A stretch of DNA of 64,000 nucleotides from Pseudomonas sp. NFACC02 (GTDB taxonomy: Bacteria > Pseudomonadota > Gammaproteobacteria > Pseudomonadales > Pseudomonadaceae): assembly GCF_900110765.1 (NCBI RefSeq), contig NZ_FOEO01000018.1, forward strand, positions 49,967-113,966, in the 5' to 3' direction. The notes under the pieces were generated by a model. The model was not told the DNA's origin, made no database searches, and saw only the letters and a program-made list of their open reading frames with translations. How positions within the stretch are numbered: the stretch's first letter is position 1; each line of letters opens with the position of its first letter. The position numbers and the translations under genes are program-made. Shown piece by piece: positions 28,370 to 36,330 of the stretch.

Positions 28370-29449
28370 TCACGGCTGAAGCACCGTCATGCGAAACGCT
28401 CCTGCATTGCTTGCGGCATGTCCGACAGCTTCGTTCACCAACGCAAGAGGGTAGGTGCTGATCGCGAAGTGGCTCAGCGGCAAGAGGTGCGCGCGGATGA
28501 GGCCGAGGAGCGTGGCCACTGCAGTACGCGGGTACATCCATTGGCCCATTAGAGTGATGTTATTGCGCATCAGCCAAGGATAGGGCAGCGCCAAGTCATC
28601 GCCGCCCAGCATGCCAACTCCACCCATCAGTACGACTCTGCCATAAGGCCGCACGGCCATGACAGCAGCGCGGACCGTGGTCGTGGTGACGGCAGGAGGA
28701 AGTATGTCCATGACACAGTCGATTGGCCCCTGCGCGGCAGCCACTATCGCATCTCGGTCACCCGCCTCATCACCACTGAGCATCACCGGCACTACCCGGT
28801 CGCCGAATCGCCGTACGAGGTCAGCGAGGGTGTCGGCATTACGCCCCGGTGTCACGACGCGCGCCGCACCCATCGCCAGCGCCACCAGGATCGCGGCGCT
28901 GCCGAAATGCCCCGTCGCGCCACTGACCAGCGCCGTTTCACCGGGTGCCAGACCCGCCGCAAGCCAGCCCCCGTAGGGAATGAGCAAGGTGTTGAGCGCA
29001 CACCAGGCCGGGGCGTCTTCTGCCCGGATATCGCCGATAGGGACGGCGTTTTCAGTGGGCACCCGGATGACTTCCGCGAATGGCCCATCGTGGTAGTAAC
29101 GATGCAAATGCAAGCCGCCCTCACCACGGGCGCTCCAGCCCTGCAACACGATGTCAGGCATGCGGGCATCATCCCGGGAGCGTACTGTGGGATCACAGAA
29201 CACCCAGTCTCCCGGGCGCAACCGAGTTGCGTCCGGCCCGACCTCCAACACCTGGCCGATCGCTCCGCACCCGGGTATGAGCGGCAGCTCGATGTTGTAT
29301 CGGCGCGCCCCGTTGAACACTTCATTGGCATAGGCCAGAACGGGAGCAGCGACGACGTTCACCAGTACTTCACCGCTGCCACGAATGGGCGCAGGGACCG
29401 ACTCGACGATCAGGGGCTGATTCAGGGATTTCAAAATGGCGGCACGCAT
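28370..29449 (-). CDS. MDR family alcohol dehydrogenase-like oxidoreductase
   Basis: 359 residues. N-terminal GroES-like domain (MRAAILKSLNQPLIVESVPAP, LIPGCGAIGQVLEVGPDATRL) and Rossmann domain with ALVSGATGHFGSAAILVALAMGA. The canonical zinc-ligand pattern is incomplete. I chose ATG 29449 because GGAG lies 7 nt upstream; an ATG two codons earlier overlaps that ribosome site. It is divergent from the XRE-type regulator starting at 29553, which probably controls it. Substrate unknown. Confidence 0.78.
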   Translation of the reverse strand: MRAAILKSLNQPLIVESVPAPIRGSGEVLVNVVAAPVLAYANEVFNGARRYNIELPLIPGCGAIGQVLEVGPDATRLRPGDWVFCDPTVRSRDDARMPDIVLQGWSARGEGGLHLHRYYHDGPFAEVIRVPTENAVPIGDIRAEDAPAWCALNTLLIPYGGWLAAGLAPGETALVSGATGHFGSAAILVALAMGAARVVTPGRNADTLADLVRRFGDRVVPVMLSGDEAGDRDAIVAAAQGPIDCVMDILPPAVTTTTVRAAVMAVRPYGRVVLMGGVGMLGGDDLALPYPWLMRNNITLMGQWMYPRTAVATLLGLIRAHLLPLSHFAISTYPLALVNEAVGHAASNAGAFRMTVLQP

Positions 29450-29552
29450 GGTCATCTCCTTCCGGGAAAGGGCCAGTGTGCGCGCGGTGGCGCTTGTAAC
29501 AAGGGCGGCGCCTAGCCTAGGATTGCGCACTCCCCCCTTCGACACCCCCGCC

Positions 29553-30326
29553 ATGAGCCGACGCAGAGAACTGGGCCTGTTTCTTCGCTCCCGCCGTGAG
29601 GGCTTGACGCCTGAAGTCGTGGGTCTGACCAGCGGCGTCCGACGCCGCGCCCCCGGATTGCGCCGCGAAGAGGTTGCCGAGCTTGCCGGTATCAGTGTTG
29701 ACTGGTACACGCGGCTTGAGCAGGGCCGCGTTGGCTCGCCGTCCATGCACACGCTCGATGCCCTGGCCAGCGCGCTGCGACTGGCCCCCGCCGAATACGC
29801 GCATCTGCAACTGCTCATTCAGTCCCACTCTGTGCCCGCCTGGCTGGCTGAACGGGCGCCTGCTGCGGTGACGCGATTGATCGAACAGTGGCAATACCCT
29901 GCGTACGTACTGAATGAGCGCTGGGATCTGCTGGCCTGGAATGACGCCGCGACAGCGGTCTTTGGTGATTTCGGCAGCCTGCGTACCAGACGCGCCAACC
30001 TGCTGCATTACATGCTGCTGGATAAAACCGCCCAGTCGGTTTTCGGTGAGACCTGGGCCGAGGAAGCGCAGCGCATGGTTGGCAAATTCCGCAGATTGTA
30101 CGACCAGCATGCCGGCAAGAAGGAGTTCGATGCCCTGATCGACGACCTTAGTGATGCCTCTGCGTGCTTCGCCAACTGGTGGCAGAGGCACGACATCGTC
30201 ACACAGGGGACAGGACGTAAACACTTGATCGACCAGTCCGGTACCCTACGCGCGTTTGAATACCTCAGCATGCACCCGGCGGATACGCCTCACCTGCGCC
30301 TGACGCTGTACATGCCGACGGTCTGA
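29553..30326 (+). CDS. XRE-type HTH regulator with MmyB-like C-terminal domain
   Basis: 257 residues. N-terminal HTH: ELGLFLRSRREGLTPEVVGL, then RRAPGLRREEVAELAGISVDWYTRLEQGR, the typical start of this family. The C-terminal domain (LIEQWQYPAYVLNERWDLLAWNDAATAVFGDF ... RRLYDQHAGKKEFDALIDDL) is the MmyB-like ligand-binding (PAS-like) module. I start at ATG 29553, where the HTH begins. It is divergent from the MDR gene at 28370-29449; such regulators commonly sit beside the oxidoreductase they repress. Confidence 0.83.
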   Translation: MSRRRELGLFLRSRREGLTPEVVGLTSGVRRRAPGLRREEVAELAGISVDWYTRLEQGRVGSPSMHTLDALASALRLAPAEYAHLQLLIQSHSVPAWLAERAPAAVTRLIEQWQYPAYVLNERWDLLAWNDAATAVFGDFGSLRTRRANLLHYMLLDKTAQSVFGETWAEEAQRMVGKFRRLYDQHAGKKEFDALIDDLSDASACFANWWQRHDIVTQGTGRKHLIDQSGTLRAFEYLSMHPADTPHLRLTLYMPTV

Positions 30327-30444
30327 GCGACAGGCAGAATCTGCCAGCGGCAATCGTCAATCGAGCGCTCTATTGTCTGATCTTTCTTTCTGCTTCTACC
30401 CGTTGACCCTTTCCCTAAATCGAACAACTGACTGAAGAGTCTGT

Positions 30445-30530
30445 TATCGGCCATTAGCGGACGTTCACAAGCGACCGCTAGCGGCCAAAAGCGGGCGTTT
30501 GTGAGCGCCAGCTTCCGGCCAATGGCCGAC
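30445..30530. repeat. Dispersed intergenic repeat, three degenerate units
   Basis: TATCGGCCATTAGCGGACGT, GACCGCTAGCGGCCAAAAGC and CTTCCGGCCAATGGCCGAC follow one another. All are variants of the repeat seen at 25401 and 35419. They mark the left border of the A/T-rich retron island. Confidence 0.5.
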
Positions 30531-30547
30531 GGGATAATTCAGCCAAG

Positions 30548-30709
30548 ATGCATACTATTAAGAGAAAATGGTCAAGCTGTACTTGTAAGCTTCCCCAGAG
30601 TAATTTTTTAAAACCACTGACTGCAGATGTGCTCAAAGATCCAAATGGCGATAAAGTCCTTGCTGTCTCAGCATTCATAAGATATAAAACCATCGGACCG
30701 GTAGCTTAG
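30548..30709 (+). CDS. Possible small ORF, 53 aa, unknown
   Basis: ATG 30548 opens a 53-codon frame (MHTIKRKWSSCTCKL ... LKDPNGDKVLAVSAFIRYK) that ends inside the tRNA-like sequence. Its composition is protein-like but there is no clear ribosome site and I recognise no family. It may be a remnant of a gene cut by island insertion. Confidence 0.25.
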   Translation: MHTIKRKWSSCTCKLPQSNFLKPLTADVLKDPNGDKVLAVSAFIRYKTIGPVA

Positions 30710-30768
30710 ACAGTCAAAGCAACCGCTTGATAAGCGGAAGATCGTGGGGGCGAAACCCACTCGGTAAA
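30695..30768 (+). other. Degenerate tRNA-like sequence (anticodon position GAT)
   Basis: Folds by eye as a tRNA cloverleaf. The acceptor GGACCGG/TCGGTAA pairs in 5 of 7 positions, then TA. The D stem is GCTT/AAGC, the anticodon arm CCGC-TTGATAA-GCGG (4 bp plus a mismatch), and the T arm GTGGG-GGCGAAA-CCCAC (5 bp). The D loop lacks GG, the T loop has GG instead of TT, and no CCA follows, so a working tRNA-Ile is unlikely. It looks like a decayed tRNA or island attachment remnant at the downstream edge of the retron operon. Confidence 0.4.
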
Positions 30769-30797
30769 GAATTTTATTTTAGAATTCTTTACCGAGT
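30759..30797. repeat. 15-bp perfect inverted repeat at the retron operon end
   Basis: ACTCGGTAAAGAATT (30759-30773) and AATTCTTTACCGAGT (30783-30797) are exact inverted copies around a 9-nt A/T loop. The left arm overlaps the 3' end of the tRNA-like sequence, and the right arm overlaps the last codons and stop of the Ntn-hydrolase gene. It could be a terminator for the minus-strand operon, although no T-run follows on either side, or a recombination site. Confidence 0.6.
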
Positions 30798-31642
30798 CGA
30801 TTTTGCATGAAGTCCGAAGTTTTTAAATTTTTTGGTTTGGGCTGGCGTTTGGCACCATCTTTTCGGACTCTCGTGACGGGGTCGCAAATTTCAAATGAAG
30901 AGTTATAGAAATTTATATGATTTAAGTTGTAGTTGTTATTAATTATAACCCCCGAAAAGTAAGTAGCATCAGTGCTTACGTACCCAAGAGTCCTGCCGAC
31001 TCCTTTCCTATAAAGAACGCTAAGTTGTGGCGCTCCTCCAGTGCAAATATCTGCGCCACTATTGACAGCCTCACAAAAGCTTGAGAACACCGCGCGGCTT
31101 GTCCCTCCAATATCAGACTTTTCCCATAAGTGTTCTATATTTTTGATAACGCCTTTACCACTACCCAAAGCAATAAGTAATTTTGGGTCGGCTTTATCAT
31201 ATTTCTCTTTGGTTGGTACTACCTCTATGCTGAACCTTTTATCCGTCGACCAAGAAAGCTTTCTCACCTCAAATTTTGTCGAGTTCCCTTCTCCCAATCT
31301 GACCCCGTGAATAATTGTGAATGGTGCAGAATGTGGGGCCGGGTATGTGGAGTAAATATCCATAATCACACTTGCGATTTTCATGAATTTTTCTTGTGCT
31401 GAATCGGATTCTTCATAAAGACATCCCGAGTCAATCAGAGAAGTGATCTGGGCGAGCGCCTGCACGGGGAAAAGAACATCCCCACAAAAACCCAATATCT
31501 CAGGTTGAGAGTTCGAGCTGAATATTTTTTTGCAAAAATCCCATCGTGTTTGGCCCGACCAAGTGATGCGGCTGTCGCTCGCAAAATACAACGCACTTGG
31601 CCCGACACTATCAACAGCCACCCAAGCTATAAGAGATGTCAT
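30779..31642 (-). CDS. Proteasome/HslV-like Ntn hydrolase, retron-associated
   Basis: 287 residues. The N-terminus MTSLIAWVAVDS..SALYFASDSRITW places Thr directly after Met. It also lines up by eye with HslV/proteasome beta subunits: Thr as nucleophile, Asp23 in ASDSRI (HslV Asp17), Lys38/39 in CKKIF (Lys33) and GFCG where HslV has GFAG. The fold core is followed by about 130 further residues with no match I recognise. AAGG precedes the ATG. It is the third gene of the minus-strand retron operon, 64 bp after the HEPN-like gene, and is A/T-rich like its partners. A peptidase or other Ntn amidohydrolase effector is inferred; the triad assignment is by eye. Confidence 0.65.
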   Translation of the reverse strand: MTSLIAWVAVDSVGPSALYFASDSRITWSGQTRWDFCKKIFSSNSQPEILGFCGDVLFPVQALAQITSLIDSGCLYEESDSAQEKFMKIASVIMDIYSTYPAPHSAPFTIIHGVRLGEGNSTKFEVRKLSWSTDKRFSIEVVPTKEKYDKADPKLLIALGSGKGVIKNIEHLWEKSDIGGTSRAVFSSFCEAVNSGADICTGGAPQLSVLYRKGVGRTLGYVSTDATYFSGVIINNNYNLNHINFYNSSFEICDPVTRVRKDGAKRQPKPKNLKTSDFMQNRLGKEF

Positions 31643-31706
31643 AGCAGTACCTTAATTTTAACACTAGGTAATGATTTAATAAGTTCAACAATAAGTTCAG
31701 CTTGTG

Positions 31707-32309
31707 TTAGACGAATCTTATTCCTGGATAACGCTCACTCAACATATTCTCGCATCTAGCTTTGAAATCGTCTTCAACGGTTATTGTTCGCGCGCTCCGT
31801 TGCGCAGGATTAAGGGCCTCTTTCACAAATTGGTGAGCAACGATATTTGATATCTTTTGTCGGCAGGAATTTTCATAAGCGACAGAAGCTTGTAAAAAAC
31901 ATACAGAAAGGACGGTCTTAAGTATATTTTTTGGATCACTCTCATCTTTAAAGGAGCCGGGAACCAATACTGGCTGATGGGAAGACAATAGTAATTTTGC
32001 TTTTTCAGCGGTCTTATAATCAAATTCCGCATAAGGATCGTGAGCAAATTTATTTCTCACCGTATTTGCCAGCTCAAATATCTTTCTAGTATGAGGCCTG
32101 AGACCACCAATTGCGGTAAGGAAGTCCACTTTTAGAAGTAGTGAAATACGTTTAAGCTCGATTGAACTGGCTTGCGGGAGCGACTCAAAGAGCGCTTTGT
32201 CAAGCATTTTATCTATTGAGTAGTGACACTTAACTACCAAGGAAAGATATTCATCTTCAATGTCAATTAAGTTAAAAAAATCTTTTTCAATGTCAGCGTG
32301 TTTTTTCAT
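31707..32309 (-). CDS. HEPN-like protein with Rx4H motif, retron-associated
   Basis: About 200 residues, mostly helical. ANTVRNKFAHDPYAEFD contains R-N-K-F-A-H, the Rx4H signature of HEPN RNases and of MltR/DUF4145-like HEPN relatives, at about residues 85-90. Preceding helices (VKCHYSIDKMLDKALF, LLLKVDFLTAIGGL) fit the four-helix HEPN bundle. The start is uncertain: ATG 32309 or GTG 32318. It lies 64 bp downstream of the RT and 64 bp upstream of the Ntn hydrolase on the same strand, with the same low GC. As HEPN proteins are common toxins in defence loci, an RNase effector role is plausible; MltR-like members without activity are the alternative. Confidence 0.6.
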   Translation of the reverse strand: MKKHADIEKDFFNLIDIEDEYLSLVVKCHYSIDKMLDKALFESLPQASSIELKRISLLLKVDFLTAIGGLRPHTRKIFELANTVRNKFAHDPYAEFDYKTAEKAKLLLSSHQPVLVPGSFKDESDPKNILKTVLSVCFLQASVAYENSCRQKISNIVAHQFVKEALNPAQRSARTITVEDDFKARCENMLSERYPGIRFV

Positions 32310-32382
32310 TATTATCACATTCCAATTCGGCCAAATAAATTTGATTTTTTTACCTTTGTGATATTGGTTTTATTGTTTTAGC

Positions 32383-34131
32383 TTACTTCCATGGAGACAA
32401 AGAGTAGAAGTGTTTGGCTGCGTTCTGGATTCGATCTAGGACAGGGGTAAACCCTATGAAATTTATATTGCTCTGGTTTGCCTTTACAACTTTTTGTGAA
32501 AAGGTGTGCTTGCTATATACAAGTTGATTTGGTGCTTTGTGAACCACAGAAAATCGTTGCCCGTCCACGATTGAGTTGAGGGTTTCCGGGGTGAAAAAAT
32601 CTTCCATCATCGTGTCTTCACCAGATATTTTTAATGGCGTGAAAACTACATATAAATTCTGGGCAACGTAATAAAACTCAAGGGTTTTGTCGAATTTTTG
32701 CGCTTTTCCTGTACCGACTACATATTTGTTACCCGTCACTACTTTTAGTGCTGTAAATATTTTTTGGGAACCTTCATCGTTGTCTACCACAATAATTGTA
32801 GGGTGTTTGAACGGATGATTTTTATATTTGCCACAGCAGCTGACATAGCGCTTTATTAATTCCCCAATATCTCCGGTTCCGCCATAAAGATCGAGCAATC
32901 TGTGTGTAAGGCCGCTATATTTGAAAAATCTAACATTTAGTTCTGCTTTGCCTTCCGTATTTAGCTTTGCAAGAATGGTATATTTTTTCGCAAGGCTTTT
33001 CATTGCACACTGCAGGTAGATATTGTCTGTTTTGCCTTCGCAAAGTATCGTTATTTTCTGGTTAGCATAGAAGTTTTGGTAGAATAAGAAGTCGGCGTGA
33101 ACTTTCTCCATTGCGCTAAGCTTGATATCTTCCTCTCGTATTGCGCTATTTTCTACAATCTTTGATCTATTAAATTTGTTCACCATATAAATATAGCTGA
33201 GCATTCCGCCGAGTTGATTTATGGTGCCTGGAGTTTTTGATTTAAGTTTTGGATCTTTGTCTTGTACGGAAAAAGATCCTGTATTGAACAAATTGTGCGC
33301 CATCGCCCTAACTTGGTGTCGATACACTGCAGGTGAATTTATTTTTCGATTAACCGTTAGTCCTGTTACCGACTGCCTAGACTCTTGATACTGCATTCTG
33401 GTTTTATTTGGGTTGAGTGTAAAGCCGCACTTGGCTACGATCTTTATAAGTGTAGGACTGGCCACCCATCCATTTATTGGCGATACCAGTGCAATTTCTT
33501 TTGGGAATGTTTTTTTGTTAGTGGAGAATGTAATGTCGTCAGCATATCTTGAATATGAGCAGCCTAACTTTGCGGCCAACTCTACAAGACGTATATCAAT
33601 TAGATGGCCTATTAGATTTGAAAACACAGGGGAGGAAGGTGCCCCCTGAGGCAAAGCATCTTCGTGACACGCGACTTGAGCTAAAGCACGTGCTACTTTT
33701 GGATTAAGCGAGAAGCTTTTATTCTTTGTAAGAAAGCCAAATACACGACCTCGATGTATTGAGCCAAAAAAATTCTCTATATCTATGTTGAAAACATATC
33801 GTTTTTTTCTATGCAAGTCTGCGTTGGTCATTATGGAATGACCTATTGTAAATCCGTGCGAAAGTGATGTTGTTATATTGAGATCAGCATTCATGTTGTG
33901 AATGCACTGCTGCAACAACTTAGAAACCTTTACTTGTAGAGCTTTTAGTTCTTCCCTAGGGGCGGCAATTGAGCGCGTGCCGCCGGAACTTTTCGGAATG
34001 GTGAATTGGGTGTAACGATTCGGCATTTTGTAGATTACATAAGAAAGCTTTTTAGGTTCATATGTAAGCAGCGTCGCAAGGTCATGTAGGCCCTGCGCGG
34101 ATCGAAGAATGGCTAATTTAGACAAATTCAT
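32383..34131 (-). CDS. Retron reverse transcriptase fused to TOPRIM, Ec67-like
   Basis: 582 residues, nearly the length of the Ec67 RT (about 586), with matching landmarks throughout. RT domain: YTQFTIPK (40-47), the first catalytic Asp in FNIDIENFF (Asp117), LPQGAPSSPVFSNLI (160-174), YADD (196-199) and VTGLTVNR (255-262), the retron motif. The C-terminal TOPRIM has EGKTD (365-369), LYGGTGD and VVDNDEG (449-454), and ends with a SGEDTMMEDFF segment also found in Ec67. It makes msDNA from the RNA encoded just upstream (34149-34290); the TOPRIM part is the probable effector nuclease. A/T-rich. The first gene of a three-gene minus-strand operon. Confidence 0.93.
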   Translation of the reverse strand: MNLSKLAILRSAQGLHDLATLLTYEPKKLSYVIYKMPNRYTQFTIPKSSGGTRSIAAPREELKALQVKVSKLLQQCIHNMNADLNITTSLSHGFTIGHSIMTNADLHRKKRYVFNIDIENFFGSIHRGRVFGFLTKNKSFSLNPKVARALAQVACHEDALPQGAPSSPVFSNLIGHLIDIRLVELAAKLGCSYSRYADDITFSTNKKTFPKEIALVSPINGWVASPTLIKIVAKCGFTLNPNKTRMQYQESRQSVTGLTVNRKINSPAVYRHQVRAMAHNLFNTGSFSVQDKDPKLKSKTPGTINQLGGMLSYIYMVNKFNRSKIVENSAIREEDIKLSAMEKVHADFLFYQNFYANQKITILCEGKTDNIYLQCAMKSLAKKYTILAKLNTEGKAELNVRFFKYSGLTHRLLDLYGGTGDIGELIKRYVSCCGKYKNHPFKHPTIIVVDNDEGSQKIFTALKVVTGNKYVVGTGKAQKFDKTLEFYYVAQNLYVVFTPLKISGEDTMMEDFFTPETLNSIVDGQRFSVVHKAPNQLVYSKHTFSQKVVKANQSNINFIGFTPVLDRIQNAAKHFYSLSPWK

Positions 34132-34148
34132 TCATCCATGAAAAAAAG

Positions 34149-34290
34149 AGAGCTTATAGATACTCATTAGCGTCCGCCAGACATTTACTTTGGCGCCAAG
34201 ACTGCTGATAACTGTATGAGCAATCACTCACACAAGATTTGCAAATGTCACGAAACATGACAAAAAATCTATCTATAAGCTCTGACTCAA
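34149..34290 (-). ncRNA. Candidate retron msr-msd RNA
   Basis: Directly upstream of the RT, as in known retrons. a1 (34270-34283) and a2 (34149-34162) are exact 14-bp inverted copies of AGAGCTTATAGATA. Reading the minus strand, a1 is followed by GATTTTTTG, like the GATTTG that follows a1 in Ec67, so the G at 34269 is the likely branching guanosine. Then come an msr hairpin (TGTCATG-TTT-CGTGACA) and a second one (GTGTGAG-TGATTG-CTCATAC). The msd part ends in a long hairpin with CGCCA/TGGCG, GTC/GAC and AGC/GCT pairing. The boundary between msr and msd is not exactly placeable by eye. Confidence 0.82.
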
Positions 34291-34294
34291 AGCT

Positions 34295-34320
34295 ATCATA
34301 AGGCTACCCGGTACAGTCAA
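34295..34320 (-). promoter_or_regulatory. Candidate promoter of the retron transcript
   Basis: On the minus strand TTGACT (34320-34315) is followed after 14 nt by TATGAT (34300-34295); a start about 7 nt further would fall just before a1. The spacer is shorter than the usual 16-18, so the -10 could instead be the overlapping TGATAG. Position relative to msr is right; strength unknown. Confidence 0.45.
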
Positions 34321-34474
34321 GATATTTTTGGGAGGCGCCATCTCCCCCCCGAATCTACTCATTCTGTGGACGTTTAATGACCACGTCTTGCCGATTGCAG
34401 CCACCAAATAAGTGCAGAGATCTATCAAGCACAAAACCAAAGACCGACGATTATCTAGTGCATATCAGGCGATC

Positions 34475-35207
34475 TCAGTGAATCGGATCGGCTGTCTGCC
34501 AGATCTGCGCGTGGGCTTGAATCTTGAGTTGAGCCGTTTCTGGGGCCGCGCGAAGAATGCTGGTAGGCGCTCTGGCGGCCAGAGCATTAAATGATTGCCC
34601 AAGGCTCCAAGACTCCCGCTCATCGACGATGATCAGCCGGTCATGAAGCGATCGATCAGGCGCCAACCTAGCTTCCAGTGGACGTCCCCCCCCCATATTG
34701 CTGTGACCAAGGTCTTACCGCGGGTGCTAACGCGACTTTGCGTCCACTGGCATCTGCCAAAATCATCGTTGCGATGCCTTCAGGTACGAGGACAGCAAAG
34801 TCGGTCAGAAGATTAGCATCCGCATACGGGTCGACAAACATAACTGTACTTCGGGCTTCACTCAGGATCTTCGATAAGGCGGTGAACGCGGAAAAAGCCT
34901 CGCCAACTGGGATGAAGGCACCGCGGGCGGAGGGTGATGCCTGTAGTTCCGCACGGGCCAATGCACGATTAAGGACAACGGTTATTTGCTGCACGTAATC
35001 AGGGTAGCTACGTATGGAGTGCAGGTTTTCTGCAGTAAGGTTGAAAGTGGCTGTATCCATGAGATTGCCACCCTGCTCAATAAGGGCTGAAGCACGACCT
35101 AGCCATCGTTGCCCTTCAGGGGTCTGCCATTGATTAGTGTTCATGTCCGGCATTCCGGCAATCAGGTAGCCGAGTTCGTGATAGAGGCGATCAAACTCCA
35201 TAGGCAT
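34475..35207 (-). pseudogene. Phospholipase-D-like HxR(x4)D protein, frameshifted in a G9 run
   Basis: The first frame (MPMEFDRLYHELGYLIAG ... TVMFVDPYADANLLTDFAVL ... QQYGGG) ends prematurely. The other frame continues at once with RPLEARLAPDRSLHDRLIIVDERESWSLGQSFN, which holds the HDRLIIVD (HxRx4D) motif of PLD-like proteins. The junction is a run of nine C on the plus strand (34685-34693); eight would restore one frame of about 240 residues. This is either a sequencing error, a phase-variable tract or decay. Without the second part the predicted catalytic motif is lost. DPYAD plus HDR is seen in stand-alone PLD-like proteins of defence regions; function unknown. Immediately upstream of the retron promoter region. 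Confidence 0.7.
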
Positions 35208-35249
35208 AGCGTCTTCGGGTCTCCGAAAAATGAGGCATGACGCTAGCAT

Positions 35250-35598
35250 AGGCGACTATGAAGAAGTTGTAGATGTGCTTCAGCTACGTAACTTCGAGGC
35301 TGCGTAACAATAGGAGGCCTTTCCGGCAATCAAAGAGGTGTGCGGACAGCAAGCTATGCTCAATCCACTTCCGAAAAAGCAGACGTTCCGATATCTCCAG
35401 CCACAATAATTGACTCAAACCGTCCGCTTTTGGCCGAGAGCTGCCAGTACACGTTGTCTAAGACAGCATTACTGGCTCGTCCATCACGAGCAAAGCCTTG
35501 CGCGAGGTTTGAGTTTTGGTCAGGCGTACCAAGACCCTATTTTTTGAGCTGAGCGGGCCGATAACGGAACATCCGATTGTTAATCCAGGGATGTGCCG
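35250..35598. other. Gap with dispersed repeat, copy at 35419-35448
   Basis: No gene. Contains AACCGTCCGCTTTTGGCCGA followed by GAGCTGCCAGT, the cleanest example of the variant with TTTTGGCC in the middle. Confidence 0.45.
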
Positions 35599-36089
35599 TT
35601 GAATAGATATTTTTTTTGTGCTGTTTGATATTGCTCGGCGGGTGTGTTGGTCATTATCAGCAGCCTGCATCGAACGCACCCCATGCGACGCTTGAAGCCA
35701 AGTGGGGCGACAACAATCTCATCGATGGCGGACCACAAGGATACTGGGCCTTCTATGACGCACATTGCCAAGATACTGACCGGACTGGAGTCCTCGGTGC
35801 GGTGCATCTAAATTCGACTGGAAGAAATACATTTCTTATCGATCCTGATCGTCGCATCTACCTGACTGCGCTCAGCTCTGGCATTAAGCAGCAAGAAAGT
35901 GTCGCGCAGCCGATTATCCGTAGGAGCTGTGTGAGCGTTAGCAGCTTCATCCCCCAGGCTGGAGCGACCTACCAAATCACTCATCGAGCGCCCCAGGCTG
36001 GCTGCTCATTGGAAATAGTTGATGTCCAAACCGGGACGCCCCCATCAACGGTCTTTGTTGAGCCGGTCACAAGAGAATGTGGGCTTTGA
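35599..36089 (+). CDS. Putative lipoprotein, signal peptide broken in a T8 run
   Basis: The body reads from LCCLILLGGC (lipobox LGGC) through VGHYQQPASNAPHATLEAKWGDNNLIDGGPQGYW and on to the TRECGL end, about 155 residues; no family recognised. As given, the frame can only start at TTG 35616 with a signal peptide lacking basic residues. If the T8 tract at 35610-35617 had nine T, a TTG at 35599 (CCAGGG 9 nt upstream) would give MNRYFFLCCLILLGGC, an ideal lipoprotein signal. This points to a one-base homopolymer difference. Exported, membrane-anchored hypothetical protein. Confidence 0.6.
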
Positions 36090-36230
36090 GTAGAGCTGTT
36101 CGAGCGGAGATACCGCCGTTCAGCAGGGTAGACCTGATGCTCGGGAGCAGTGAGCAAGATGTTCCCCTGAATCGCCCCCGGTTTCGTAGACGGCCAAGCC
36201 TCCACTTGTGGGCGGTCGCGATCGTCGATC

Positions 36231-36295
36231 GAACGTCTGCTAAGGGTCGAAAGCGGTCAGCCATGATCGGCTGCTAGCGGCCAGAAGGAGACACT
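36231..36295. repeat. Dispersed intergenic repeat, two units
   Basis: GAACGTCTGCTAAGGGTCGA continuing into AAGCGGTCAGCC (36231-36262), then GGCTGCTAGCGGCCAGAAGG (36269-36288). Same family as the other copies. Confidence 0.5.
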
Positions 36296-36330
36296 CAACA
36301 GCTCACCCGAGGGGCCGACCCCAAGGAACA

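Noticed and set aside
30695..30768. Functional tRNA-Ile (GAT)
   Set aside because: Two acceptor mismatches, no GG in the D loop, GG instead of TT in the T loop, no CCA; kept only as a tRNA-like remnant.
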